In this document: one piece after another, positions 37,984-47,113 of the stretch | Layout of the letters: each line of letters starts with the position of its first letter | How positions within the stretch are numbered: position 1 is the stretch's first letter | Notes under the pieces: model-generated | What the model was told of the DNA's origin: nothing | Seen by the model: the letters and a program-made list of their open reading frames with translations, nothing else | Database searches by the model: none | Program-made: the position numbers and the translations under genes | Assembly (NCBI GenBank): GCA_964503885.1 | Contig: CAZDCD010000010.1 | Coordinates: forward strand, 86,118 to 150,117 | DNA from: CAZDCD01 sp964503885 | GTDB taxonomy: Bacteria; Bacteroidota; Bacteroidia; Bacteroidales; UBA10428 | Length of the DNA stretch: 64,000 nucleotides | Reading direction: 5' to 3'

Positions 37984-38214
37984 CTCGTTTTCGGCCGGAA
38001 AAATAGTAAATATTTCCCGACACGGAAAGTGAATCCCCTGTCATTTATCAACATGAACATGCATTTCATAAAAAATCAGGCCGACCTGAAAGCAAAGAAA
38101 GAAAACAAACCCGGACAATTCCCAAAGATACCGTGGAATTGACCGGCTTTGTGCAAAACCGGAAAATGGATTTTTATTTCCGGGTCCCTTTGCTTACCGG
38201 AAAAAACAGCCTGA

Positions 38215-38913
38215 TTACTGGCTTAACCTGAAGAACACGGGTATGGTATAGGTGACTTTTACCGGAATATTCCGCTGTTTTCCGGGCTTCCATCGGGGTG
38301 AATTCTCCAGCACTTTGATCACTTCATCGTCGAGCAGCGGATCTACTCCTTTCATAATCCTGACATCCACTACATAGCCTTCTTTATTTATTGCAAAATG
38401 AGCAACTACTCTTCCCTGAATTCCCATACCAATTGCTTCATCAGAATAGATCACGTGAGATTGCACATATTCTACAAATTCTTCATATCCTTCACCCCTG
38501 AATGATGGTTTTGTTGCAACACTCCAGAATGGCACTTCATCTTCGACATTTTCCTCTTCCATAGGAATGTAATAGTTGCCGACAGCATCATCTTCGCCGA
38601 TTTCCAATTTAAAATCAAGTGCATCGCTGATGATATCATCGTTATTGTCATGAATAATAAACTCCCATATTTCCGGCTTGGGCGGTTCCTGGGGGATATC
38701 CTTTGTGAAGGTATTCTCTACAAGCTCATCTTCAAATTTACCATTATTCGCAGCTAACAGAGAATTGTCAGTTTTCTTCGGTACTTTCCACTCAAAAGCA
38801 ATAAGCAGTAGTCCCAGAGAAACAAGAAGACCTACCTGGAAAAATAACCATTTCTTGTTTTCCAGATTTGCGTGTTTGGTTTTTTTGGTTTCATGGCCTG
38901 AGTTTTTTAACAT
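38215..38913 (-). CDS. tonB: TonB family energy-transducer protein
   Basis: A 232-residue protein with a single inner-membrane anchor (about 20-40, 'WLFFQVGLLVSLGLLLIAFEW' region), an acidic/proline-containing linker ('TKDIPQEPPKPEIWEF') and a TonB C-terminal domain (about 150-231): 'IGMGIQGRVVAHFAINKEGY', 'VDVRIMKGVDPLLDDEVIKV' and 'SPRWKPGKQRNIPVKVTYTI'. It couples inner-membrane proton force to outer-membrane receptors such as the one at 15153-17273. It stands alone; ExbB/ExbD are not in the window, so it is probably one of several TonB paralogues. Confidence 0.93.
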   Translation of the reverse strand: MLKNSGHETKKTKHANLENKKWLFFQVGLLVSLGLLLIAFEWKVPKKTDNSLLAANNGKFEDELVENTFTKDIPQEPPKPEIWEFIIHDNNDDIISDALDFKLEIGEDDAVGNYYIPMEEENVEDEVPFWSVATKPSFRGEGYEEFVEYVQSHVIYSDEAIGMGIQGRVVAHFAINKEGYVVDVRIMKGVDPLLDDEVIKVLENSPRWKPGKQRNIPVKVTYTIPVFFRLSQ

Positions 38914-38956
38914 TGAATTGATCGTACAATGTGTAAGAACAACATGAATAATTGTA

Positions 38957-38964
38957 CAAATAAA
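38957..38964 (-). promoter_or_regulatory. Candidate -7-like motif upstream of tonB
   Basis: On the minus strand ATTTATTTG-type sequence lies 44 bp upstream of the tonB start. It resembles the TTATTTG motif seen upstream of other envelope genes in this window. Weak evidence. Confidence 0.25.
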
Positions 38965-39161
38965 TCAACGTATTGTTACCTGATAAAAAACAAATTCAGT
39001 GCCAAAATTCGGGTAGTAATCAACCGGTTTGCCAGTTCCGGATGCATTTTAATGCATGTATGTTAAAACCGGTGATCACCCGTAATCCAATCGGACCAGG
39101 GTATATAAATCATGCGCGGAAAGGGAGAAAACAATGGCCTGTTCAGTGAAAATATGCCAGA

Positions 39162-39389
39162 TCAGTTATACAACTTTTTGCTTCTTTTGGTCTTGTTCTT
39201 TTTAATTTTATACGTTTTCCGTTTTTCAACCGAAGTGTATTTTTTATTTCGCGGAAGCTCGTCTTTCCTCGGGATCATGAGGTTACGGCGCTGCTGTGCA
39301 TCTTTAGCTGCTCCGCAACCGGTAATTCCGGTAATCAGAATGATCAGTGCGGCTGTTAAAAATTTGCCGGGAGTTACTGCTAATCTCAT
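39162..39389 (-). CDS. Small, highly basic lipoprotein
   Basis: A 75-residue protein: N-terminal hydrophobic signal with lipobox 'ITGITGCGAAKD' (Cys about 25) followed by a strongly basic tail (many Lys/Arg, e.g. 'VEKRKTYKIKKNKTKRSKK'). Function unknown; small 'GCG' lipoproteins with basic tails are widespread in Bacteroidota. A basic tail could contact the peptidoglycan, nucleic acid or LPS (inference). It is a monocistronic gene between tonB and a hypothetical gene. Confidence 0.7.
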   Translation of the reverse strand: MRLAVTPGKFLTAALIILITGITGCGAAKDAQQRRNLMIPRKDELPRNKKYTSVEKRKTYKIKKNKTKRSKKLYN

Positions 39390-39570
39390 CAGAATATGCT
39401 TTTAAGGTGGTTATCTTTTAGAAAGGTATACGAAAGAAGTCAGTTAAATGTTTTGCTGTTTTTTTAGCATCCGGCTTTCGGTTGATGATTTTCAATCAAT
39501 TATTTGCTCTTTACGGTAAAATGATATCTTTGAGAGTAGGAACCGGCTTTACAGAAATTACCAAATCTTC

Positions 39571-40161
39571 TTAGTTCATCATCACTTTCAGGATTTCAGG
39601 CAATTTTATTAACTTCAGGAGTTTCGACCTGTCAATGTTATCTGCCATTGGCTGTAAATCAATGTGTCCGATCCTGGTCATTACAAAATATTCACCCAGT
39701 ATATTGTCCAGCAACAGAAAGGCGAGATGCGCATAACGGCTGTCATCTCCGGAATAACCCGGTAAAAAAAGCTGCAGGTGTATCTTTTCATCAAAGCAAT
39801 ACTGAAACCAGATCTCCTCGGCGCTTAGTTTAAGATCCCCGATCTGAACCGCAAACTCACACCCTTTCGGTTGCCTGAATTTGACAATCTCAATGTTTTC
39901 AATTGAGGGTGCACAGGAGGCAAGCTTTTCGACATATGGTATGCCGTCGCGGATTCCCCCACAACTGATCACGAATTCATATTTCCCGCCCGAGGTCTCA
40001 CCGATCTCAAAAGTAAAATGGGAGTATATTTTTCCTAACCTCGAAGCGATCTCACCGATGATCTCCTGGTTATCACAAATTTGCAGTATTCTCTGAGTGT
40101 TTTCGACGAACCATTTCCAGAAAATTTTTTCTTTGCCTTGGATACGGGATTTACTATTCAT
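39571..40161 (-). CDS. Hypothetical cytoplasmic protein
   Basis: A 196-residue soluble protein with no signal peptide, membrane segment or recognised motif. It is a mixed alpha/beta sequence starting 'MNSKSRIQGKEKIFWKWF' and containing 'LGKIYSHFTFEIGETSGGKY' and 'LLLDNILGEYFVMTRIGHID'. Codon use matches neighbours and the frame is intact, so it is probably a real gene. It lies 121 bp downstream of lspA in the same direction and may be co-transcribed. I cannot assign a function. Confidence 0.7.
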   Translation of the reverse strand: MNSKSRIQGKEKIFWKWFVENTQRILQICDNQEIIGEIASRLGKIYSHFTFEIGETSGGKYEFVISCGGIRDGIPYVEKLASCAPSIENIEIVKFRQPKGCEFAVQIGDLKLSAEEIWFQYCFDEKIHLQLFLPGYSGDDSRYAHLAFLLLDNILGEYFVMTRIGHIDLQPMADNIDRSKLLKLIKLPEILKVMMN

Positions 40162-40282
40162 ACCTGAACAACAATTATCTGTGCATTGGGTTTATCTTTT
40201 TAACAAATCCCCGCATAAATTTTTGATGAAAATCCATGTGCATGCTATTTTTAATTTATGCCTTAATTAATTGATCACATAA

Positions 40283-40792
40283 TCACTCAGTCACATGATA
40301 ACCTGATTTTGCTTTTCTGAAAATAAGGAACAATACCAAACCGGAGGTTATATAAACATCTGCAAAATTAATAATCCCTGTCCGCAGGTTCATAATACCG
40401 ATATTCATGAAGTCGGCCACATGCCGGTGGTACAGAATACGGTCAAGGACATTCCCCAATCCTCCTGAAAGAATCATCACCAGGGCAATGCATGCAACAA
40501 GGTTTAATGTATTCCTCATTTTTACAATATAAAAAGCAAGCAGCGCCATTAAACCCGTCGGGATCAGGCAGAACAGCCAATAGTAAATGCTGTCAGGTAT
40601 CTGTGCCCCGAGTCCAAGAAATGCTCCGGTATTTTCAACATAGCCCAAACGAAAGGTGTCCATCAAAAACGATCTATATGGTTTCCCACTGAGCTGCTCG
40701 CGCGCAACCTCTTTAGATATGCGGTCACAACCTACAAGAAAAACCATCAGAACGGAAAAAAGAAGCAGTTTATGTCGGATAAGTGCGGTCAT
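40283..40792 (-). CDS. lspA: Signal peptidase II (lipoprotein signal peptidase)
   Basis: A 169-residue membrane protein with four predicted transmembrane segments. It has the LspA landmarks: 'LGYVENTGAFLGLG' (about 50-63), first catalytic Asp in 'SGGLGNVLDRI' (about 115) and second in 'IINFADVYI' (about 145). The enzyme is an aspartyl protease in the inner membrane that cleaves signal peptides in front of the lipidated cysteine, as needed by the many lipoproteins encoded here (e.g. 4821, 17334, 39162, 61562). The usual Bacteroidota neighbours ileS/dksA are not present, so this copy is relocated or an additional paralogue. Conserved residues are intact. Confidence 0.93.
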   Translation of the reverse strand: MTALIRHKLLLFSVLMVFLVGCDRISKEVAREQLSGKPYRSFLMDTFRLGYVENTGAFLGLGAQIPDSIYYWLFCLIPTGLMALLAFYIVKMRNTLNLVACIALVMILSGGLGNVLDRILYHRHVADFMNIGIMNLRTGIINFADVYITSGLVLFLIFRKAKSGYHVTE

Positions 40793-40896
40793 GATAAATT
40801 TTGTATTTGTGATAGATACTAAAATAACTATTGTTCAACGGGCTTGGCAGGCTTTGCCTCGGCATCTGTTTAACCTATTAACATGTGATCATTTTC

Positions 40897-41652
40897 CTAA
40901 TCTGAACTCACGGTTTTTCCCGAGGTATTGATCGGATTCAGGTCAATCGGTACCGAATACTTATCCAGGCTGTCGGTCCTTACAGTGATATTTTTCCAGC
41001 GGACTTCCAGATTTTCATACTTCTGCTCATTGGGAACCGAATCAACCTGGAATCCTATAAACCCTGAATTCATCTGATCATCAATCAGGTATGCAGCAGG
41101 TATGGCATTGGTCCAGATTTTAATTTCCGGACCTATGACTTCAATCCTGAAATGATTCCATTCGCCTTTTTTATAGGCATTTTTTCCGGTTTCATTGTTT
41201 TTAAGGGTATACAGCCAACCTCTACCGCCTTCTTCGTAAATGCCTCCTGACCATCCGGTCTCAGCCTGATCACCAATCTCCACCTGGTAGCCGAATACTT
41301 TTCCATTGTGATATTGCGGATTACTGCCGCTTCTGATCTGCACACCCGAATTCAATGCAGTATCGCATTTAACATCAAATTCGAGGATAAAATCATTGAA
41401 GATCTTATCTGAACATAAAAAACTGCTCGAACTTCCGAGCCAGCTTTTACCCACAAGTTCCCCGTTTTCAACCGTATACCCGGCTGTTCCGTTTAGCTGT
41501 GTCAGCCCGTAAAGATTTTTACCATTGAACAACGTATTATTTTGCACTACCTTGGGTACAGGCTTTTCAGGTGCTGGTTTGCAGGATAACAGGCTACCTG
41601 AAACAATACCAATAGATAGAAATATGCAAGCGCATTTACTTGAATAGCACAT
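40897..41652 (-). CDS. DUF1080 (3-keto-disaccharide hydrolase-like) lipoprotein
   Basis: About 251 residues from ATG 41652, chosen because a lipoprotein signal with 'SGSLLSCKP' follows; ATG 41715 would add 21 residues without a function. The body is a concanavalin-like jelly roll of the DUF1080 family: 'LFNGKNLYGLTQLNG', 'FILEFDVKCDTALNSGVQIR', 'VFGYQVEIGDQAETGWSGGI' and 'GEWNHFRIEVIGPEIKIW'. Members are implicated in binding or hydrolysis of 3-keto-glycosides and related sugars. Usually in carbohydrate or inositol loci; here it stands alone next to lspA and a broken Fn3-domain gene. Exact activity is not visible. Confidence 0.88.
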   Translation of the reverse strand: MCYSSKCACIFLSIGIVSGSLLSCKPAPEKPVPKVVQNNTLFNGKNLYGLTQLNGTAGYTVENGELVGKSWLGSSSSFLCSDKIFNDFILEFDVKCDTALNSGVQIRSGSNPQYHNGKVFGYQVEIGDQAETGWSGGIYEEGGRGWLYTLKNNETGKNAYKKGEWNHFRIEVIGPEIKIWTNAIPAAYLIDDQMNSGFIGFQVDSVPNEQKYENLEVRWKNITVRTDSLDKYSVPIDLNPINTSGKTVSSD

Positions 41653-42210
41653 TGGTCGGTATGTTAATGATTCATGTTTGGCCGGCAATTTAGTGAAAAT
41701 GATGTGTATTTGCACATGACCACAACGCTAAAAGATTCATGAAAAGCATATTTATCCATGGAATAATCGAAAAATTTGATGTTCAATAATTTGTAAATAT
41801 GTCCGGGAATTAGGTACAGGGTTTCGGCAATTGATTATTTCGGCCATGAAAGCACTCCAGGCCGTCCGGTAAGTGTAACTTCAGATCATCAGACGGTTCC
41901 ACCTCCCGTAATTACCCATGCAGCAAATACAACGGGGGTATCCTTATTAGCCCTGGCCAGAACAGTATGACCGATATAAAAGGATACAACCTTTACCGCA
42001 CAATATCCGGGGAAAAACCTATTCTGCTCGTCAGGCTGACACCCGGTAATGATGAATACCTTGACAAGACTGCCGAAAAGGGCAGTATATTTACCTATGA
42101 GTTTACAACAGTGAGAGCGTGAAGAGCTGGGGTGTTACGGTGAGAAGACAATAACCTGTTGGTAATTATTTATCAGGAATACCAATTCCACGTAAGGAAT
42201 ATTAATGGGA
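41653..42210. other. 558-bp gap with decayed Fn3-domain gene
   Basis: No intact gene. The middle carries a fragment of a secreted carbohydrate-active-type protein (see 41806-42122); the ends contain nothing recognised. Confidence 0.6.
41806..42122 (+). pseudogene. Fibronectin type III remnant of a secreted hydrolase
   Basis: The first frame reads 'GIRYRVSAIDYFGHESTPG', 'RPVSVTSDHQTVPPP', 'VITHAANTTGVSL' and ends at TGA 41968-41970. A second frame from ATG 41967 continues 'DIKGYNLYRTISGEKPILL' and 'DKTAEKGSIFTYEFTTVRA' to TGA 42120-42122. Both are successive fibronectin type III domains, as found at the C-terminus of Bacteroidota glycoside hydrolases and esterases. The frameshift and lack of a catalytic region show a decayed gene. 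Which hydrolase it belonged to cannot be told. Confidence 0.7.
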
Positions 42211-42960
42211 TTAACCGGCATTTGAGAATATCCGTGATCGGAATAGTCCCAATTTATTCAACCGGTATAAAACCGATACACCCAGCACTCCCATTCCATA
42301 TTTTATACTGCGTCGCAGATTGATCGACGAGGCATCATTGAAATATTTTGTAGGACATGTTATCTCTGCTATCTCAAACCCTGCATAAAAAATTTGTGCA
42401 ATCATCTGGTTATCGAAGATGAAGTCGTCTGAATTTGTACTAAAATTAATAGATTCCAGTACCTTACGGGAGAAAGCCCTGTAACCGGTATGGTATTCCG
42501 ACAATTTCTGATTCATCAGGATATTTTGTGTAAGCGTTAGCAACCTGTTCGAAAAATATTTATATACAGGCATCCCGCCTTTGAGTGCGCCTTTTCCCAG
42601 AATTCTTGAGCCCAGCACAACATCATATACATCATTGGCAATTAAATAGCACATGGAATGAATAAGCTTCGGGGTATACTGGTAATCCGGATGCAGCATC
42701 ACAACAATATCTGACTTCAGCTCTAGCGCTTTGAAGTAACATGATTTCTGATTACCCCCATAGCCTTTATTACTGGTGTGCGCAATGATATGCCTGATAC
42801 CTAATGCTTTTGCTTTATCGAGCGTATTGTCACTACTCCTATCGTCGACCAGGATCACTTCATCAACAATATCCATGGGTATTTCGCTATAGGTTTGTTC
42901 CAGGGTTTTTTCAGCATTATATGCCGGCAACACAATAGTTATTTTTTTTTGTCGGATCAT
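42211..42960 (-). CDS. GT2 family glycosyltransferase (polyprenyl-phosphate sugar synthase-like)
   Basis: A 249-residue GT-A enzyme. It has the nucleotide-sugar start 'ITIVLPAYNAEKTLEQTY', the first acidic motif 'VILVDDRSSDNTLDKA', a DxD-like 'VVMLHPDYQYTPK' and acceptor motif 'EYHTGYRAFSRKVLE'. It resembles dolichol/undecaprenyl-phosphate mannosyl- or glucosyltransferases, but has only weak C-terminal hydrophobicity and so may be soluble or peripheral. Likely role: make a polyprenyl-phosphate sugar used by the GT39 enzyme at 44611-46245. It is the last gene of a same-strand group with GH8, GT39 and PAP2. Confidence 0.88.
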   Translation of the reverse strand: MIRQKKITIVLPAYNAEKTLEQTYSEIPMDIVDEVILVDDRSSDNTLDKAKALGIRHIIAHTSNKGYGGNQKSCYFKALELKSDIVVMLHPDYQYTPKLIHSMCYLIANDVYDVVLGSRILGKGALKGGMPVYKYFSNRLLTLTQNILMNQKLSEYHTGYRAFSRKVLESINFSTNSDDFIFDNQMIAQIFYAGFEIAEITCPTKYFNDASSINLRRSIKYGMGVLGVSVLYRLNKLGLFRSRIFSNAG

Positions 42961-43023
42961 TTATTGAAAGGAATTTTAAAATAACAAATTAAAACCTGAA
43001 TATCAAGGAATTCAGAAACAGCA

Positions 43024-44427
43024 TTATTCGATGATCAGTTTATCGGTGAACGTTATATCCTCATCATTGAACACTACAATATACAAACCCTTTGATAGTT
43101 CAGGTCTAATGGTCAGGCTGTTTGATACGAACTTTGCCTTATCCCGGAAAACGACCTGACCAAGAGCATTCATTATTCTGATCATAGCCGAACCTGAATG
43201 AACCAGTTGATGATCGAGCTCGATGGTGACCATTCCTTCCTGCAACGGGTTCGGAAATATTGAGATTTTATGGGAAGCATATTTCTCAATACCAGTTGTC
43301 ACATCGGGTTTCCAGAAATTTCCGGACATGGTGAACAGATACAGGGTTCGTGTACACAGATTAAACCAGTATGTTTCGGGCAGGTTGTTCATTTCTGTCG
43401 CAAAACTATTGGCCACTGTCTGGTCATTGCACATGGCCGCCACTGCAAAACCTCCGACAAATGAGCTGTTATGATAACCATCATTGTGCTCGGTTCCGTC
43501 AAGGTTATACCCGTCTCTTATATTGGCAGCTCCGATACCAAATGCCCAATTGGATACTATTGTACACCAGGTCCCGGCCTGTATATTTCCGTTCCATAAA
43601 TAATCCAATGCTATTCTCCAGGGTACGCGGCATGCATCATACCTGTAATATGCCGTATTTGTTGCAGGTATTCCTCCGGGAATCCCGCTTACCGATTGCC
43701 AGTCAGGTACCAGTCCGGTAGTTGCATAAGCTGAATTGTTAAGGATCGTATAGGTATCATCAGCAAGTTTATTCCATGAATCGTCATTCATAACCTCGGC
43801 AAATACCCTGAAGAATGCGGGGGTATAATATTGGATATCAGTAAGATTACATCCTCCCCAAATGCCTCCTATTGTTGACTTATAGCCCGGAGCCAGCGCG
43901 GTCAGATCACTGCATGTAATCATTACACTGCTTTTTATGGTTTGGATGACATTTCTGGCTTCCTCCAGATAGTTCTCTCCCCATTGTTCATGAGCCACGA
44001 TAAGTGCAAAAGCAACATCGATATCCCCGTCAGTGGCGCTGCCCGGATCAAGAAGATCGTCACAGGTGACACTCCATGCCATCATATTATTGGCTATGGC
44101 TGTGCGTTTTCTCTTATAGAAATTATAAAGGCCGTCAAACTTTGTTTTGTCTCCACGGTAGGCAGCTAAAAGCGTTCCAAAACCAATGGCTTCGACTTTA
44201 GTTTCTTCATTATTTTCTGTCACTATTACCCGGTATCCGCTATCGCAACTAACAACCAGCGTATTATTCCAGCTGTCGTAATTCGTTGATGCAATATTTG
44301 CAGTCAATGTGGTTGGTTTATAACCGTAAGAGTAGTTGATATTCTGCGGAAACGGCCTGGAAGCCTGTCCTAAAATCTGGAATATCAGGCATACTGCTAT
44401 AATTACAGAGAGAATAATTCTTTTCAT
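43024..44427 (-). CDS. GH8 family glycoside hydrolase with T9SS type A C-terminal domain
   Basis: About 467 residues from ATG 44427, selected because a signal peptide (MKRIILSVIIAVCLIFQILG) follows; the 52 preceding codons have no support. The (alpha/alpha)6 barrel of GH8 is shown by 'TKVEAIGFGTLLAAYRGDKT' (acid Glu about 80), 'DLLDPGSATDGDIDVAFALI' (about 125) and 'WGENYLEEARNVIQTIK'. Residues about 390-467 form a T9SS type A sorting domain ('ISIFPNPLQEGMVTIELDHQ', 'IMNALGQVVFRDKAK', 'GLYIVVFND'), so it is exported across the outer membrane and likely surface-attached. GH8 acts on beta-1,4-glucan, xylan or chitosan. Its place among lipid-sugar enzymes is unusual. Confidence 0.9.
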   Translation of the reverse strand: MKRIILSVIIAVCLIFQILGQASRPFPQNINYSYGYKPTTLTANIASTNYDSWNNTLVVSCDSGYRVIVTENNEETKVEAIGFGTLLAAYRGDKTKFDGLYNFYKRKRTAIANNMMAWSVTCDDLLDPGSATDGDIDVAFALIVAHEQWGENYLEEARNVIQTIKSSVMITCSDLTALAPGYKSTIGGIWGGCNLTDIQYYTPAFFRVFAEVMNDDSWNKLADDTYTILNNSAYATTGLVPDWQSVSGIPGGIPATNTAYYRYDACRVPWRIALDYLWNGNIQAGTWCTIVSNWAFGIGAANIRDGYNLDGTEHNDGYHNSSFVGGFAVAAMCNDQTVANSFATEMNNLPETYWFNLCTRTLYLFTMSGNFWKPDVTTGIEKYASHKISIFPNPLQEGMVTIELDHQLVHSGSAMIRIMNALGQVVFRDKAKFVSNSLTIRPELSKGLYIVVFNDEDITFTDKLIIE

Positions 44428-44610
44428 AGAATTGGGGTTTTGAGTGTACTTTAATTCCTGATTAAAAAACAGTGTATTGAGTTGTAATGATTCATACTTC
44501 AAGCTGTTCATTACCCTTATTATTTTCAGCGTTAAAAAACCATTAAATGAAGGCTTAAAAAAAGCACTACACTCAGATGGCATTCAGGGCATAAATATAT
44601 TAAGAAAATT

Positions 44611-46245
44611 CTATCCCGGGAATCTTTCCCAAAAAACAAACCCTTTTTTTTCATAAAGAAGTTTCAGTTGCGGATATTTTTTTTGTATGGCATCTTTATC
44701 GGTGATCTTGCTGGAAAAATAGGCTTTTTTATCAATAGGTCCGGTCAACAACCATTCCCTGCTGTATGCCTGTTCATCCTCCAAGGGTTTTTTATCACCA
44801 TAGAACAGGTGCGCATAGCTTTTATACCCGAGCGTCTCGATATAAGCATCCTCATTACTGTGTGATCTGAAAAACTCAATGGCCGGGCGTTGCGAATAGG
44901 CTTCAATCCTTGGAGTAAAAACAATCAGGGTGGAATAGATAAATAAAATGCTGGCGCCAAAGAGAACACAGGTAGATAAAAAGATTTTTCGCCGCCGCGA
45001 CAGGAAGATGAACCCGGTGAGGCCGGTGAGCAGGAACAATACGGTGATTGACTCGAACCCTGTCCAGTGTATACCGGCTGTCAGGGCAGCAACAGCAAAT
45101 TTATCCCTGATGATGCCCGATCCGATGATTTCACTGGTATATATCCCAAGGAGCGGGATAGAAATAACAGCAAACGCAATGAAAATGCCTGTAACCGTTG
45201 TGGTCCATCTGATCCATACCGGAAATCTTTTATTTGTCACGCACTGGTAAATAGCTGTAGAAGCCAGGTAAGTCAGCGGAAAATAGCATAAGGACGAATA
45301 ATGAACAATTTTGGTTTTAACAACGGTGAACAGTATGAGAACCGTCCAGAACAAAATGAGCATCCATTTTCTGAATCCAGCCTGTTCCCCAGTGTCGTTC
45401 CTGTTCCGCCTGAAACCGTTCAGGGCAAAAACCGATGCCGGGTATACGCCGAAAAACAGGATCAGGAAATGATAGAACAGAAACCCTCCGTGACCTGCAT
45501 CTTCGGTCCGGAATAATCTCACCTGGTAGAGGATAAATTCTTTTACCGTATCCGCATTTCCTCTTAAGAGCTGCAAAATAAACCAGAATCCTCCGGTAAC
45601 AAACAGTACCACAAGGAATAGCAGAATATGGCCACCAGAAATTTTAAGTCGTTGGCGATTTAGTATCCTGAATATCCCTGCGGCTAAAAAAAATATGAGT
45701 AGCGCAACCGGACCTTTTGTCAGTATTCCCAACCCGATAAATGCTGCCGATAACAGCAATAAAAGAATGCGCCTGTCGCGGGTATACCGGATAAAACAAT
45801 AAATTCCAGAGAAAATGAATAAGTTGAACCACGGATCGATTATGCCCGATTTATAATAAAGGAACGGTAGAATACTTCCGGCATACGCCAGCACCCAAAT
45901 CAGACCGAATTTTTCATCATAAAGTGTTCTCCCTATATGGAACAACAGAGGAAGCGTTACCATACCGCAGACGGCATTAGGGAACCGGGCGGCAAATTCA
46001 TTGATCCCGAATAATTTCATGGACAATACCTGAAACCAGATGAACAACGGCGGTTTTTCCCAGAACGGATGAAAATTAATGCTGACTGAAAGGAAATTGT
46101 TTGTGATGATCATTTCACGGGCCGATTCTGCAAAATTGATCTCATCCCAGTCGAACAGATGAACGCCGCCGAGAAATGGAATGAACAACGTGCCGGCGAA
46201 AACCACCAATAGTAAATGAATCGTTATGTTTCGGTGGTTACCCAT
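44611..46245 (-). CDS. GT39 (ArnT/PMT-like) membrane glycosyltransferase
   Basis: A 544-residue polytopic membrane protein with about ten to twelve hydrophobic segments. The first periplasmic loop carries the family's acidic motif 'HLFDWDEINFAESAREM' (about 28-44) and 'FHPFWEKPPLFIWFQVLS', typical of GT39 enzymes. They use a polyprenyl-phosphate-linked sugar to glycosylate lipid A, proteins or other acceptors on the periplasmic side. It overlaps the upstream PAP2 gene by 8 bp (46238-46245), so the two are coupled. With the GT2 enzyme two genes downstream it could form a donor-synthesis/transfer pair like ArnC/ArnT; acceptor unknown. Confidence 0.9.
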   Translation of the reverse strand: MGNHRNITIHLLLVVFAGTLFIPFLGGVHLFDWDEINFAESAREMIITNNFLSVSINFHPFWEKPPLFIWFQVLSMKLFGINEFAARFPNAVCGMVTLPLLFHIGRTLYDEKFGLIWVLAYAGSILPFLYYKSGIIDPWFNLFIFSGIYCFIRYTRDRRILLLLLSAAFIGLGILTKGPVALLIFFLAAGIFRILNRQRLKISGGHILLFLVVLFVTGGFWFILQLLRGNADTVKEFILYQVRLFRTEDAGHGGFLFYHFLILFFGVYPASVFALNGFRRNRNDTGEQAGFRKWMLILFWTVLILFTVVKTKIVHYSSLCYFPLTYLASTAIYQCVTNKRFPVWIRWTTTVTGIFIAFAVISIPLLGIYTSEIIGSGIIRDKFAVAALTAGIHWTGFESITVLFLLTGLTGFIFLSRRRKIFLSTCVLFGASILFIYSTLIVFTPRIEAYSQRPAIEFFRSHSNEDAYIETLGYKSYAHLFYGDKKPLEDEQAYSREWLLTGPIDKKAYFSSKITDKDAIQKKYPQLKLLYEKKGFVFWERFPG

Positions 46246-46912
46246 TTCTTTTTCGTTTTAGCAATGCATCCGGTATTTTAGAAAGCCAGCTTACAGAAGA
46301 AAGAAAAACAGGTTCATACAATAACAAGGATGTGATGACGCCGATGAGAGAGCCGGTAAAGGCATCAGCAAGAAAATGCTGCGAAAGATATACTCTTGAC
46401 CATGCAACAAGGATTGCTCCGATCAGACACGCGAATTTCAGGATATTCTTCTCAGAAAAAAAAGCCAGACATAAAAACATGGCAAATGCCGTGGCTGAAT
46501 GCCCCGAAGGAAAGGAATGGTAATAATGCATCTGAACTCCATCAATAAGATGCAGCTCATGAATTCCCTGAAAATATTTTACCGGTCTGACGATACCGGG
46601 AAAGATTACCATTTTTAAAACCTGAACGGCAATGCCTGATATTATATAAGTGCTGACGAGGTATACACCTTTTCTGACCGATCTGAAAAAGAAAAGTAAT
46701 GCAACGGCAACAGCAAAAAGGCCGCCCCCCATATTCGTGATACCCCTGAAAAGAATATCGGTAGATTTCGTATGGTATTGGTTGATCAGGAGATGAAGAT
46801 TACCCTTTGAAGTTGTGACCAGCAGGAAGATAACCGGCACTATTGCTATGCAGTAAGGGATGAAGAACCACCCGTTTTTAGCGATCACCTTTTTTAGTTG
46901 AAGTACCGTCAT
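46238..46912 (-). CDS. PAP2 family lipid phosphatase
   Basis: About 224 residues from ATG 46912 (TTG 46939 gives nine more). It has six hydrophobic segments and the PAP2 motifs: 'YYHSFPSGHSATAFAMFL' (motif 2, about 130) and 'SRVYLSQHFLADAFTGSLIG' (motif 3, about 175). Motif 1 is reduced to 'PVKYFQGIHE'. Such enzymes dephosphorylate undecaprenyl diphosphate, phosphatidic acid or lipid A. Its overlap with GT39 suggests it recycles the polyprenyl carrier or modifies lipid A in the same pathway (inference). Confidence 0.88.
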   Translation of the reverse strand: MTVLQLKKVIAKNGWFFIPYCIAIVPVIFLLVTTSKGNLHLLINQYHTKSTDILFRGITNMGGGLFAVAVALLFFFRSVRKGVYLVSTYIISGIAVQVLKMVIFPGIVRPVKYFQGIHELHLIDGVQMHYYHSFPSGHSATAFAMFLCLAFFSEKNILKFACLIGAILVAWSRVYLSQHFLADAFTGSLIGVITSLLLYEPVFLSSVSWLSKIPDALLKRKRNG

Positions 46913-47113
46913 GTGGATAACACAAGTTTCAGTATTCAAAGAAAAGAAATTTTAGCGATTGATTGAACGCATGCATCCGATAATTTATCATGCATTACCT
47001 TAACGACAATAAACAACAAGGATGATGAAGATATTGAAAACTTAAAAATTGAATCGTACAGCAAAATAGAATCCAGCAATGTATCTTACCCCCTAAATTA
47101 CCTAATCTCCTTC

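Noticed and set aside
39112..39405. 97-codon plus-strand frame with hydrophobic stretch
   Set aside because: Opposite to the small lipoprotein gene, which has a convincing lipobox; the plus frame has no matching feature.
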